DNA of 64,000 nt from contig FN649741.1 in NCBI GenBank assembly GCA_000310025.1, positions 5,383,983 through 5,447,982 on the forward strand. The letters are read 5' to 3'. The notes below the pieces were generated by a model that worked only from the letters and a program-made list of their open reading frames with translations, ran no database searches and was not told the origin of the DNA. Position 1 is the first letter of the stretch. The number at the start of each line of letters is the position of its first letter. This document shows positions 12,930-24,000 of this stretch, one piece after another. This stretch comes from Ectocarpus siliculosus (taxonomy: Eukaryota; Sar; Phaeophyceae; Ectocarpales; Ectocarpaceae). A program made the translations under genes and the position numbers.

Positions 12930-13469
12930 AGCTCTAGCCGAGTCGCTGCCCTCGCCATGTTGTTCCGGACTCGAGTCCGCCGCTGTGGTCGGCGATACAC
13001 CGCCGGAGATGTCCGAATCTTTTCCCGACGATGGTGCGACTCCTGGAAGATATCAACGCCAAGACATGTGCAACGTCTCGGATTGGAGGCATACAATGCC
13101 AAACAAGGTATGGCAGAAGAAGAGCATGTTGTACCTACAGTACGGGGTCGCCGAGATTCTCTGCCCAGTGGCCCAGACAAGCTGCGCTGGACCAAGAGTT
13201 TAGTCCACTCCTCAGGATATTATCAAGACTACGACCGTCAAGGAGACTGATAACAATACCCAGTTGCGCCGAAAAAGCAAGGCCAAATGGTTTTCCTATT
13301 GCCAACAAGAAGAATTGGCCTATCGTTAGGGAGAATTGCCCGTGTCTCACGAGACGCGTTGTCCGTCTAAGATGCAGCGGGAGTTGCAGCTGGAGTCGTT
13401 TCTGCAAACTGGTACGCGATTAAAAACTATCGAGTGACGTGCTTAGTTTGTTATTATGTCTAGGGAGCA

Positions 13470-13800
13470 CTACCTTGGGCGGCGGCGGTGGTGGTGGTGG
13501 CGGCGGCGGCAGGGGCGGCGACGGCGGTGGCTCCAGCGGTGGAGGTGGCGGCGGCGGCGATCGTTGGAGAAGGCGCGGCGGCGGCGGCGGTGGTGGCTCC
13601 AGCGGTGGCGGGGGCGGCAACGGCGGTGTCTCCAGCGGCGGCGGGGGCGGCGGCGGGGGCGGCGGTCGTTGGAGAAGGCGCGACAGTGGCGGTGGCTCCA
13701 GGGGTAGCGAGGGCGGGGGCGGCGACGGCGGTGGCTCCACCGGCGGCGGGCGCGGCGGCGGCGGTCGTTGGAGAAGGCGCAGGGCCCGTGGCTGGTCCCA
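13470..13800. repeat. GC-rich trinucleotide / minisatellite array
   Basis: Dense GGC/GGT/GGA repeats contain recurring blocks of the type GTTGGAGAAGGCG and GGTGGCTCCAGCGG at roughly 60-90 bp spacing. All frames read as low-complexity protein: Gly-rich on plus, Pro-rich or Ala/Thr/Pro-rich on minus. The minus frame starting near 13912 begins with a less repetitive, coding-looking leader (IQQEDERPRPARSSS). It could therefore be a low-complexity exon, but the repeats alone cannot prove it. Confidence 0.8.
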
Positions 13801-14708
13801 CGTCGGACGATACCTCCCCCGGCGTCAGAAGACCAGCTGTGACCACGCTCGAACTCCTCGCTGGTCGCGGCCGTTCGTCTTCTTGCTGAATCACAACAAG
13901 AAAGAGAGGCATTTCGTCAAGCTCAACGATATTCGCAGGGGGTGGGGGAATAGGAATGCTGGCACGTCACCAGAAAATGATTTTTTGTTGCCAACCCGTG
14001 CCGGTCGTTGGTGCAAGACAATGTGACCGCAAAGCTCCTTTGAAACGGTTGATTCTGGGGAGAGGTACTGATATTCTCACACCCACAACACCTGCGGCAC
14101 CGAGACGGAAACAGCGAAGGCGCCGCCGCCACGCAGCGTAAATATGTATGGCTAGAAAAATGATTCCCTCTAGCTTACCGCGTGCAGGACCGGGCGCTAC
14201 GTGGTGTGAGGTCAAAGGGAAGGTTGATTAGCACAACCGGCACTTGGATTCTTAGCGCAAGTTGGTTGAAGGCCTGACAAGAGCACACAGCTGCTACCTC
14301 GCTTGCTGCTATTTGAGCGAAGAGGAAGAACGGTGTGCGTTTTGAGAAATGGTAACGAAATAAATGCTGGGAGCACAGTGTATTCAGGCGACAACCGCGC
14401 TACATACTTCCGTAGTTCGAGCTCGATGTTTCTGCCTCTCATCACAAACAAGGGCCCTACTTGATGGTTTCAAAACATTTTCGACCCCAAGAAGAAACTG
14501 AAAACCACAAGCATGTACTTTGAAGCATGGTGAGGTCGAGAAATGCCATTCTGATGGAAAGCCTCACGCCGAAAACCCTATCTAGTGGAACGCCACGCCA
14601 AATCACTGACGACCTACGAGACGAACCGGTTTGCCGACCACGTTGCATGCGCACCCTACCATACGTGATTGGCGAAGAGAATGTACTACAAAGTCGTTAG
14701 GGCATTAC
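13801..14708. other. Unassigned stretch between low-complexity segments
   Basis: No recognisable protein family, RNA gene or long repeat. It would be intronic if the flanking minus-strand coding-looking segments belong to one gene. Confidence 0.35.
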
Positions 14709-15109
14709 CTGTTGAACCACCGCACCCTGCCGCCGAAGAGGGGTCCCCATTCGACGGCGCCGACATGCGCACAGTACCGCTCCGGCAAGAAGCGCAAGAG
14801 CGAATACGACCGAACCCACGATGGCCGGATGCGCCGCAAGTGGTACACAGTAGGGGCTGGAAGCTTCCAGGTGGCCCCCTCAGGGGCCGGAAGCATGAGA
14901 ACTTCCGCCCCCTCAGGCGCCGGAAGCATGAGTACTTCCCCCCTGTCGAATCGCTCAACCAATGGCCGTAGGTCCGAGCCGATCTCGTCCTCGCCCGCCG
15001 CCTCGCCGCCATCTTCACCCGTAGCTGCCCCGTCGGAATCAAGCCTTTCCCAACGGTCGTCTGCCCCCGGCCCGTTCTTCGACGCCACGGGCTCCGTGGT
15101 GTTGGCCTG
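14709..15109 (-). CDS. Probable exon of an unidentified minus-strand gene
   Basis: Bounded by a good acceptor (TTTCTCAG before 15109) and donor (CAGGTAATG after 14709), with an open frame of about 133 residues between. The product is acidic in the first half (DGEAAGEDEIGSDLRPLVERF-like composition). It contains a duplicated EVLMLPAPEGA motif and ends in a basic, aromatic segment (RRIRPSWVRSYSLLRFLPER). I recognise no family. Orientation and position would fit an upstream exon of the ubiquitin protease gene, but no domain such as DUSP is visible to confirm this. Confidence 0.4.
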
Positions 15110-18100
15110 CTGAGAAACAACAACGCCGCGACAAGAATGGAAGTCAAGGTTTGCAAGGAGCAGAGGCGTTGCTGCTTCTCGAAGCACAGCTTCGCTGCGA
15201 ACGAATCAGCCAATACTCGTACTCGACCACACCCAGAGGCTCCGTCCGGTCCGCCACTCAAAAAACAGAAAACGGGACAAAAGCAAGGCGGGGCGCATGC
15301 TAAAGTGTTTGTTTGGTTGTCTCACGGAGCTGTTTGTGTTTTGATCCGTGGTGGTGAAAACAGATCGCCAAGAAGAAGCAAAAATAACCAAACTACAAGG
15401 AAATTCAAGAGAGCTAGTGCTGCAGCGTAGGTGATGAGAAATTGTTGCCGGGAAGCAATTTCCCGGGATTACATAGGCCAACGATTTTCCGGAGGGGGAA
15501 GGTAGTGCAAACATAGGATATCACTGCCTAGGTGAAAATCTGAAGGAGATGGCGGTGAACTGAACCAGTTACGTATCTCCATTCAGCAGCCTGGATTCTC
15601 CAATTTGGAGGTCCACCACCATCTGCCCGTCCGCCGGTCGGTACGGTATTGCATCACGCAAACGTTTCGCACAAGCAAGATTGTGGACGCTTCGATTACC
15701 CCAAACCATCAAAAGCCATCTTATACTATCTTCGACTCTGTGTGCTTGTATTGAAAACTTGTGTCTCACCGCGTTGTCCAGGTAAAAGAAGGCCTATGAC
15801 ACCGTCGACGAACTCGGGCTTGAGTGCCCAAGAGTACCTGAGCAGCTGGGTGACATCCTTCACCCGTCTGCAAGTAACGCGTGTGTGTCAGAAAGATGTC
15901 GCACCAAGCAGGCATGAGAGGTTGATTATTTAACATTTACAAGCGGAGGGATTATATTCATTCGTTTGTTCCTGTAGTGGGCCATGCAGCGTCGATGTCC
16001 GGTGGGGTTGGGCCTGGATTTGAAAAAAGCGAGCAACCACACACTTACTTCTCGGCAACTGTACAGCGGAGATACAGCAAACATGCGAACGAGGTGGGCC
16101 ACTGCAACTCGCTTGCTCTATTTAGCTATCGGCTGGAAGCACTGAACACGACAACAACACTCGCCACCCTTACACCCTGGTCGGGCGAAGACAGACGAGC
16201 AAAGAAACGTGGAACGCTACTTGACTGCATGTATGATGTTGAGTCCCTCTCTGTCAAGGTCGGTTGTAGACTTTAGACTTTCACAAAGCGAAAGACAACA
16301 TATTACATTTCCGACCGAAAAGGGGCGGCCTCCTCGGCGGTATCATCAACAGAACACTCCATGCAGCGACGACGTGCATCCTACAATGTAGCACGCTCGG
16401 GTCTACTGCTGGCGGAGAGAATTCCAAGGTAAGGTACAACGTGTGCCAGGAAGCTTCCTGGCGTTCGGGTCTAACTCTGAGTCTTGGCTACAGATTTTAC
16501 CATCCTTCTGTGCTCGTCGAGACACGCCCCAATCTCCTCCCCGGGCACCTAACGCGTTGTATGGGGAATCATGAAGCGGAACGTTTTCACCACTTGTCAA
16601 CATCCACATGTATTAAAAAACATGCTCTGTGTTAGACAAGATTCCCCGCGCAGGGCCTTCCGACCCACTTGCCTTGGCGCGCGCGAGCTGGCGCAACACG
16701 CTTACAGTACAGCTCACAAACTCTTGTTCCTTGGAAAACATTGAGCGTGGGGGCACCGCGTAGAACGAACGGACCCTCGTGTTTTTAGGTTCACGTTCAA
16801 GTTGAAACGGCATGTTTTTTTTGTCCCTGGCGAAGAAGAAGGGCGTCTCGTGTACAATTCTTGTTCGAAAGAAGGCGAACAACGGCTGTCCCGACATCTC
16901 TCACCTCTTCCGACGAACCGCTTTCTTCACCGTCCGGGGGATCCTCTTGAGATCGCGACAGTCTCCTTGGCGGAAAACTTGAAGACTGTCTGGGCGTAGG
17001 ACGTCCGCCAGAGCCTGAGGAGCGGCAGTTGCAGGAGTAGACAGCAGTATTGAGCAGCAACAATAATAGTAATGTAATGAAGTACGTACGCATAGCAGCA
17101 CGACAAGTGGCGCCACGCCTGTGTGCGCACACAACAAGCAAAATCGGATAAGACCTCAAACGGTTTGATGTCTGGACATACATAATTGTGTACCGTGATC
17201 GTAGGTGTCGTCCCCCCCCTATGTGTCATCCCCCCACCTAACTGCCCCCCCAAACTCGCCGAACAACAGTCAATATCTTGTCGTGGCCCCGGAAGTGATC
17301 GATAAAAAAAAAGAATGTCGCCTCCGCTCCCTTTGCTTGCCCTTCGGGTTAAGAGATTTTTTTATTAGATGCCCCCATTTTTTTTTTCGAACTAGACTAG
17401 TACACGTATGTACCTGGTCACGACTATTTTTACCTCGACAACCCGTAGAACTGACGCGCCCAGAGTACATATCCGCCGTATTTTGGGATAAGACGCGTCA
17501 TCCGCATTTGACATGACGAATACGTTATGGTGGTAGTACACAAACAAAGCCCATGGGTGGCGGTTCGTTGATCCTGGGGGTGTTGATTTCCTGTTTGTCT
17601 CGGTCTGAAAACAAACGGTGGGTGTCAAGTGTCAAGTGGCATCCGGCACCACGGAAGAAACCGTACTGGACTCGAATTTGCACTTTCCCTCATGGTAGAC
17701 CCCCGTGGGTAGCAGGTATTGCCGAAAACATCAAATCCCACCCGTCCCTCTGTTATTATTTGTACCCGCGGGGGTAATATGTATCGCATAATTTCAAAGG
17801 GAAAGAAGAGCACCCTCTCCTCAAGGGCACGACACCGACGATTATCATTGCGGGAATTGCAAACTAAAACATGCATGTACTGGCGGTATAGGTGGTAGAG
17901 TGTACGGAAGATGAAGAAATATAGACTGCAATCGGATAATCTGTCGGTGTGAGCAGAAAACTATCCTTAGGCAGTAGTCTATAATACGTGCATTTCGTGG
18001 TGCCAAACGTTCGGTTGCAGGAAGCTTTCTGGTGTTTCTTTCGTCCACCTCAGTCAGACTCGAGCCAAGAACACAGCAGCAGTATACAGAGTAGTGCAAA

Positions 18101-19830
18101 GGCTTCTTATCCATCCGGCCCGCCTTGGCCGAGCCACATATAATATGTACTTGAATTATGTAGCCCTCTCCACAAAACCTACGTACCATGGTACATGTAT
18201 ACACTGCAATGTAGACATGTAGACTGCTCCGATTTCCTAGAAAACCTCGACCTCTTAGATAGGTCCACCTCTCGTCCACCTGATACATTTTAACCGGAAA
18301 GACGCACCTTCTTGTCAACGAGTACTGTACAAAGCCTGTGTTAATAGTTTCTAAAAAAAAAGACGCACCTTCTTGTCGATCCCTGGAGTATTGATCCAGC
18401 GCGATGATGTGTGAGCCGCCATCTCGACAGCAGTAGCGCCGAGACGGCAGCAGCAGCGCACGCCCCGCTCTGTCTGGCGGGAGCAAAACAGCGGTGCCAG
18501 GGAAGAGGGGAGGCATCAGAGCGACCACGTGGTTGGTGTGCAATGAAACCACAATGAACCATACGTCAGGGTGATTCTCTCAAAAAGTGCACAGCGGCAA
18601 GCAAGTGCACCCCACGCCAGTTTGCCCCTCCCTTGTCCGTCGTGCCGTCGTGCCCAGCGGGCACCATGAACGGTTGAGGAAGGCGGATCGGCAGAACAAA
18701 AAAAATGCCTGCGTTTTGACCGCCGGACGCTCGCTGCCACGACACATGCGCGGCTAACCCAGAACAAATAAACGCATCCAGCAGCAGGATTTCTCCCCCA
18801 TTCGCTGCAACGAAAGCTTCCAACACGGCCCCTTCTACTGCTGTGGTATCTTTTCAAGTCTCAAGCAGGCGCAATACATATTTGTAGTCCTTCTTGTTCG
18901 TTGAGATCGAAAATGTTCAAGTTGTTTATCCGAGGCAGCTGCTGGTGGATCCCATCGTGATTGCATCGATCTTTCCTCTTTCGATCCCGCAGACTCTGAG
19001 CTGCGCGTTGGGGGAAGAGGGGGCACGGAGGGTATGCACACATCCGGCGCCAACCAGCCACAGCATCTTGAGGTCGAAGACGACCGACTACGGCAACGAT
19101 GTGCTCCTATCTATGTACAGCAGTATGCAAAGCAAACGGCAAAATTGCAACGATGCCTAAACGCACGACAGAGAGAGAGAGACAGACAGAGAGAGAGAGC
19201 CAGCGACACCATGCTACGGCACAAGAACTCATGAGTTGAGCCCACGCTCGCTTGCTTTTACCCCTCGCTTGAGCACTTTGGGTTAGTGATCAGGCGGCTG
19301 CCGCGATCTTTGGACGCCTGCTGTTGCTGGGTACAACGAGGACACCAATGTAGAGGCATCCGGCGGCGCAAATGTCAGTAGTAAGAGCTGAGAGGCAATC
19401 ATCGAGTCATCGTATTAGCGGGATACGAAACTCCCACCTTTTCTTCAGCGGCACCCAGCTACAACGTGGCCGGGCGTCGCTCGCTCTCTCCTTTCCTTGC
19501 TCCTTCTCCTGGTACGCGTTGAGCACACAAGAAGAACAGGATCCACACAACGACAAAACATGATGGGCAAAACAAGGTGATCTGTCTCTCTGCTATGCAC
19601 CAACGCCCGGCGGGCTTCAGAGAGCATGTGCTGGTCGGGAGTTCGGATGGCATGTTTGGTACGAGAACGAAACGTCTTTTTTTTTTCCTCTTTCTCGACG
19701 ACGACGTGCCGTTATTCGTTTTTATATCAGCACGATCCCATCTACTATGTTGTAGTCTATGTACAGACCGTACCCAACTATTGTACAAGGGTCCAGTTTG
19801 AATTAGCAACGGACCCATACATAGCGTTTT
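15110..19830. other. No confident gene
   Basis: Scattered minus-strand segments look mildly coding. One is about 18826-18566 (Ala/Gly/Leu-rich, ending at a stop). Another is about 16990-16890, with a Ser/Glu-rich frame ending at a GTGAGA donor. None has a recognisable motif or a phase-consistent neighbour. A (GA)/(GACA) microsatellite lies at about 19167-19200. I would treat the whole stretch as intergenic or unknown. Confidence 0.35.
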
Positions 19831-19910
19831 TGTTAAGATGTACAGCATATCCACTATGCTACAAGTCAGCGCTGACTTGTAGCATAGTGGATATGCTGTA
19901 CATCTTAACA
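19831..19910 (-). repeat. 3' terminal repeat of gag-only element (perfect 80-bp palindrome)
   Basis: Two 40-nt halves are exact reverse complements meeting at 19870/19871 with no loop. The inverted symmetry extends three further bases on each side, to 19828-19913. It starts TGTTAAGATG and ends CATCTTAACA, giving the TG...CA ends of an LTR. Confidence 0.92.
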
Positions 19911-21020
19911 AAAGCACAACCGGGGTCCTTCGGCCTGTTAGAGCTGTTGGACCTCGGTAAACCCCAGGGTTGTAATCCCTGTAACCAGCGCTGCCCCCAT
20001 GCGGTTCATCGACTTACAGGGCGGGAATATGTGCCTTCACTTGGACGACTGGAATGTATACCGTCTTTCAGGCCTATCCCAGACGTTTCCAGAAAAAAGG
20101 CGTCACAAGTGGTCACAGTGGTCCCAGAGGGATTCGAACCCCGGTTGTACTTTTGCTTTTGGCACTCAGCATCGCTGTGTGTCTTGGTGTTGTGGTAGGA
20201 GCACCACTTGGGCTGTGCACTCCCACCACTTCCTCGCTTGTTGGCTCCCTTCTTCTTGCCCTGCTTAGGACGGCTCTTTTGGACCTGTTGGGGACAATCG
20301 CGCTGGAAGTGTCCGTACGCCTTGCATCGGCGGCACTGGTCGGTGTCGGACGCGACCGCCATCGCAGCCCCCCGGCCCGAGACCACGGGGCCCGACGCGT
20401 TGCGCGACTGCTGATCCACAAAAAAGCGGTTAGCCGTCGCCTGGAGACTGTCTACTGAAGTAAAATTGTCGCGGTAGTGCATCTCCCTGATGAACTTGAA
20501 CTCCGGGGCCTTGGTCAGGCCTGAGAGCATGATGTCCAGGTAGACTGGGTCCGAAACTTCCTCCCCCAGCACCTTAAGGCGAAGCTTGAGATCCCACCCC
20601 TTTGTGAAGAAGTCAATGGGGTCACCGCCCGCAAGGTGTCGCAGGTTGAACAGCTCGTTGTGACACGCACGCCGAGCTTCCTGGGTTTGAGCATCGAAAA
20701 GCTCGTTGAGGGCTCTCCAGGCCGCCGTCCCATCCCCCATGTCACTATCCGCGGGGAGTGCGGACGGTGAGCTGCGCAGACCCGGAGGTCACGAAGAAGA
20801 GGAGGGAGAACAGGCGACCGTTGGCCTTGTCCCACGCGCCCACATCCTGCGCGTTCGCCGCGGTTGCCGAAGGACGCGCGTTTCCGTTGAAGACGGGGAG
20901 AAGCTCCGGCGCGTGGAGGATCATTGCTTGTCGAAGTTTGATCTTCCACTCGCGAAAACCCGAATGTCCCGCGCATTTCCCGATGGAGTCCAGCATGCGG
21001 TTGAGCCCGGAGCTCACTCT

Positions 21021-21100
21021 TGTCGAGACGTACAGCATATTCACTATGCTACAAGTCAGCGCTGACTTGTAGCATAGTGGATATGCTGTACATCTTAACA
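21021..21100 (-). repeat. 5' terminal repeat of gag-only element (near-perfect palindrome)
   Basis: Same 80-bp repeat as at 19831-19910, in direct orientation. It differs at four positions, all transitions and all in the half next to the gag region. The outer half is identical, so the palindrome is only slightly imperfect. Confidence 0.92.
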
Positions 21101-21105
21101 GTTTT

Positions 21106-22507
21106 CGGCCGGACAAGCGCAGACCCACTGACAACGGCGTCAACTTCCACAAAATGACGCTTAGACTACATACACACGCCGAGATCTACAATACGCAGCG
21201 AGCGGTTGTCCAATCCAAAGTGACAGAGCACCGAAAGTATGAGCAAAATCAAGTACGGGGCGCACCTGTTCCAGGTTCACTACAAGTGTAGTACCACAGG
21301 GAAACACTCACATCGACTGAGAAAATACGGATCAATCTGTACAAACAGGCGTCTACTTCTACACACAGCAGCAGCAGCACAGCAGTACATTGGCGACTCA
21401 CCAACACGAGGAGAACAACAAACACCCTTTCTTTGGCTGTTTCCGTCCACCAACCGGCAGTGACCGTATCTCCGGAAAGTGTGCCACCCTTGTTCTCAGC
21501 AGAACCAACGCACAGGCAGCACTTCGCCGTGGCGGCACATACAGTAGTAGTTCGCCGATTGTATGGTAGCAGCTGCGCCCGCGAAATTTTGGATGCGCCG
21601 CATTCATCGCGGTAGCTGTACTACTCTTTAGTGCCCTCGACGCCTGCTCACGTAAATAAATGTCGACGGGAAGCGTGTAGGCTTCCACGAGAGTGTTCAG
21701 GGCCTCGTCGCCAGGTTATCTCTAGGTTTCCAGCGTCGCACCACCAGACACTACAGCTGTAGTACATAGCTTCCGGCGGAATAGATGTATGTATGGGCTT
21801 TTGTGAGTCACCGGCGCCTTGGTGTTGAGCGTATGCATCGCACCACAACAAGAGACCACAAACAAAACAACAAGAACATTCCGTCAGGAATTGCCATGGA
21901 TGCCTACCATAGGGTCGTTCTCTTTGCAACTATTGAGAGAGGCAACACAGCTGGCACGCGTGTTTGGTTCCTGTGACAACCTCCACCAACAGCAGCAGCA
22001 GGCGAGGATCCCGCTCGGCGCCTCACCGCTAGACTATCTATGTATAATGGACCAGCCTGTAGATTCTGCACCGACCGATCGTTCTCGGAGCGATGCGCAG
22101 GTCTCTCGCAGCTCTCGCACAAAGAAACATGCGGATCTCTGGGTGGCACGGCTGTGAACGCGAGACACACTGCAGGCTGTGGTGTGAAAGATGAACCCAG
22201 GGCCTGCAGGATGACGCGGGCGGCGAAACAACTTGAACCCTGATTAGAACCAGAACAGTTACTACTCCTGCTCTAGCCTACAGCTCGCAACTCGCGGTCA
22301 CATCCGGCACTGTCATTTTCGACCCCGGGTCGTGGAACTCCCATTTTTTTGGCGATGAGCGGCGAGATTGTGCTTGTGTGCTGAGTGCTGTGTGTGCTGC
22401 TAGCATACTTCTTTGTGTCGTGTCCTGTGTATTTGTCATCACGCCTGGCGGTCTGGTGCCCGGTGATACTCGTTTTCTTCAACCAGTGAACAAGCGCAAA
22501 GTATAAG
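21106..22507. other. Intergenic, no gene seen
   Basis: No protein family or RNA gene recognised. The final few hundred bases are presumably the promoter and 5' UTR of the SCFD2-type gene starting at 22508. I see no clear TATA box. Confidence 0.45.
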
Positions 22508-23944
22508 ATGGCTGTGGACCTCCTTGCCGCATCACGCCGGCCGTTGGAACGACTTTTGCACGAGTGCTCTTTTTCTCAATGGGAGAATATCGCCTTGTTC
22601 CTCGACGAAGGCGCGACGGAGGCGGTGAGGTGGGCAGGGGGCCTGGGCTTCGTGCTGGAGGAGCTTGGAATCTCTCATATCCTGGACTTGCAGGTGGGTT
22701 TCGGTTGTTGTTGCTGTTGGTCGTTCGTGATCCGTGCATCTCTTTGATGTTCTCGAAATACGGAGAGTTCCCAACAGTCTACTCTTGTAGTCTATGTATC
22801 TAGACTTGGTGCCCTGGACAGCAGTACAGCAGTCTATCGTACGTGTCTACCGGTATGCATGCAGCCGTCGTAAATATGCACAGCTGAGATGAGCAAGGGC
22901 AGGGTCTACAGCATCCTGCAGTCTATTGTGTGGTGTACTCCTGTGCTGCTGATGTTCCACCCGCCTGTGATCGACGCGTGCGTTCAGCTGGTACTGTAGA
23001 TGGAAAGACGCTTCGTGCGGAACGATACAGCGGCTGTTCCACATGTAGGCTGTCAGGTGGATATGCTGGTACTACTGCTGTACATGAGTACTGCAGTATG
23101 TAGTATTCTACTGCTGTAAACTGCTGCTGTTTAGTGCACAGTATTGCTGTAAAACACTTTCAGGAAATTGGGACTCGTACAGCAGTATTGAGGAAGAGCT
23201 GGCTGGATGTTTGGATCCATGTGTTGCGAGTGTTGATTACCGTATATGACACAAGATAACACACCCCCTGGACCGATTTTCAAAGCTCGATTACTCCACG
23301 ACGAAGAGGATGCATAAATGAAACAATACGTTTTCGAACAGCTCTCGACGAGACGGTTCCAACGCCGCCGTTTTCGGCGCTGTGACTCTTCCTGCTGTTG
23401 AGAAATCGAGCTTTGAAAATCGGCCAAGGGGGGATGTTATCTTGTGTCATATACGGTAGCTCAGCAGTATCTAGGCTTTGACATCACTACACCTCAGTTC
23501 CAGAGACCTGAGCGTGTCAAGGCGCATGTCGCTACACTGCACAACGTCCTCAACTGGCGAAGTATCTTAGGCCAGGAATCCGCAAGCCTATTTGAGCGGT
23601 TTTCGATTCGGCCCCCAATTATGGTATGCGACTTTCGTCTTGGATTTATCTTACACAACCGATTTACCCGTGTGGTCGTGATCCCCGTACAGAGAGGGAG
23701 ACGAGCGTGGTATTTGTTCGCCTTTGGAAGAGAGGATTGTCAGATCAGGAAGCCTAACACATTTCACCCAAACATGTGCCGTGTCATCAAAGGCATTTGC
23801 GCCAGGCAGGAGCCCGCCTGCAGTCCCAGAGTCTGAAGGGCTAACCCGGGGCATCTTTCTGGTGACGAACTTTGTTTGGGACGTGGAAGGGGCAGTGCTT
23901 CACGCGGCCTGCACCTACGGACTCACAGAGGTAAGCTCGACACC

Positions 23945-24000
<56 letters not shown>

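Larger units (their letters stand above)
19831..21100 (-). mobile_element. Gag-only Copia-like non-autonomous LTR element with palindromic ends
   Basis: Fossil element of 1270 bp flanked by a perfect 5-bp target duplication, GTTTT (19826-19830 and 21101-21105). Both ends are 80-bp TG...CA repeats that are also palindromes. Between them, on the minus strand, is Copia-type gag. It starts with a helical N-terminal part (REWKIKLRQAMI, then ALNELFDAQTQEARRACHNE), followed by the FFTKGWDLKLRLKVLGEEV region typical of UBN2-type gag, and a CCHC knuckle (CRRCKAYGHFQRDC, about 20327-20286). No protease, integrase or reverse transcriptase is present. The structure resembles the TR-GAG class of non-autonomous elements. 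The two ends differ at 4 of 80 positions, so it is clearly older than the Copia element at 53909. The gag frame is broken, about once. Confidence 0.8.

Noticed and set aside
13420-13740. Poly-proline protein on the minus strand
   Set aside because: All frames through this GC-rich array are open and low-complexity, so ORF length carries no evidence of a gene.
20125-20150. tRNA-like T-arm (GGGGTTCGAATCCC on the minus strand)
   Set aside because: It lies inside the gag reading frame (Gly-Ser-Asn-Pro-Ser). No acceptor or anticodon stem pairs around it.
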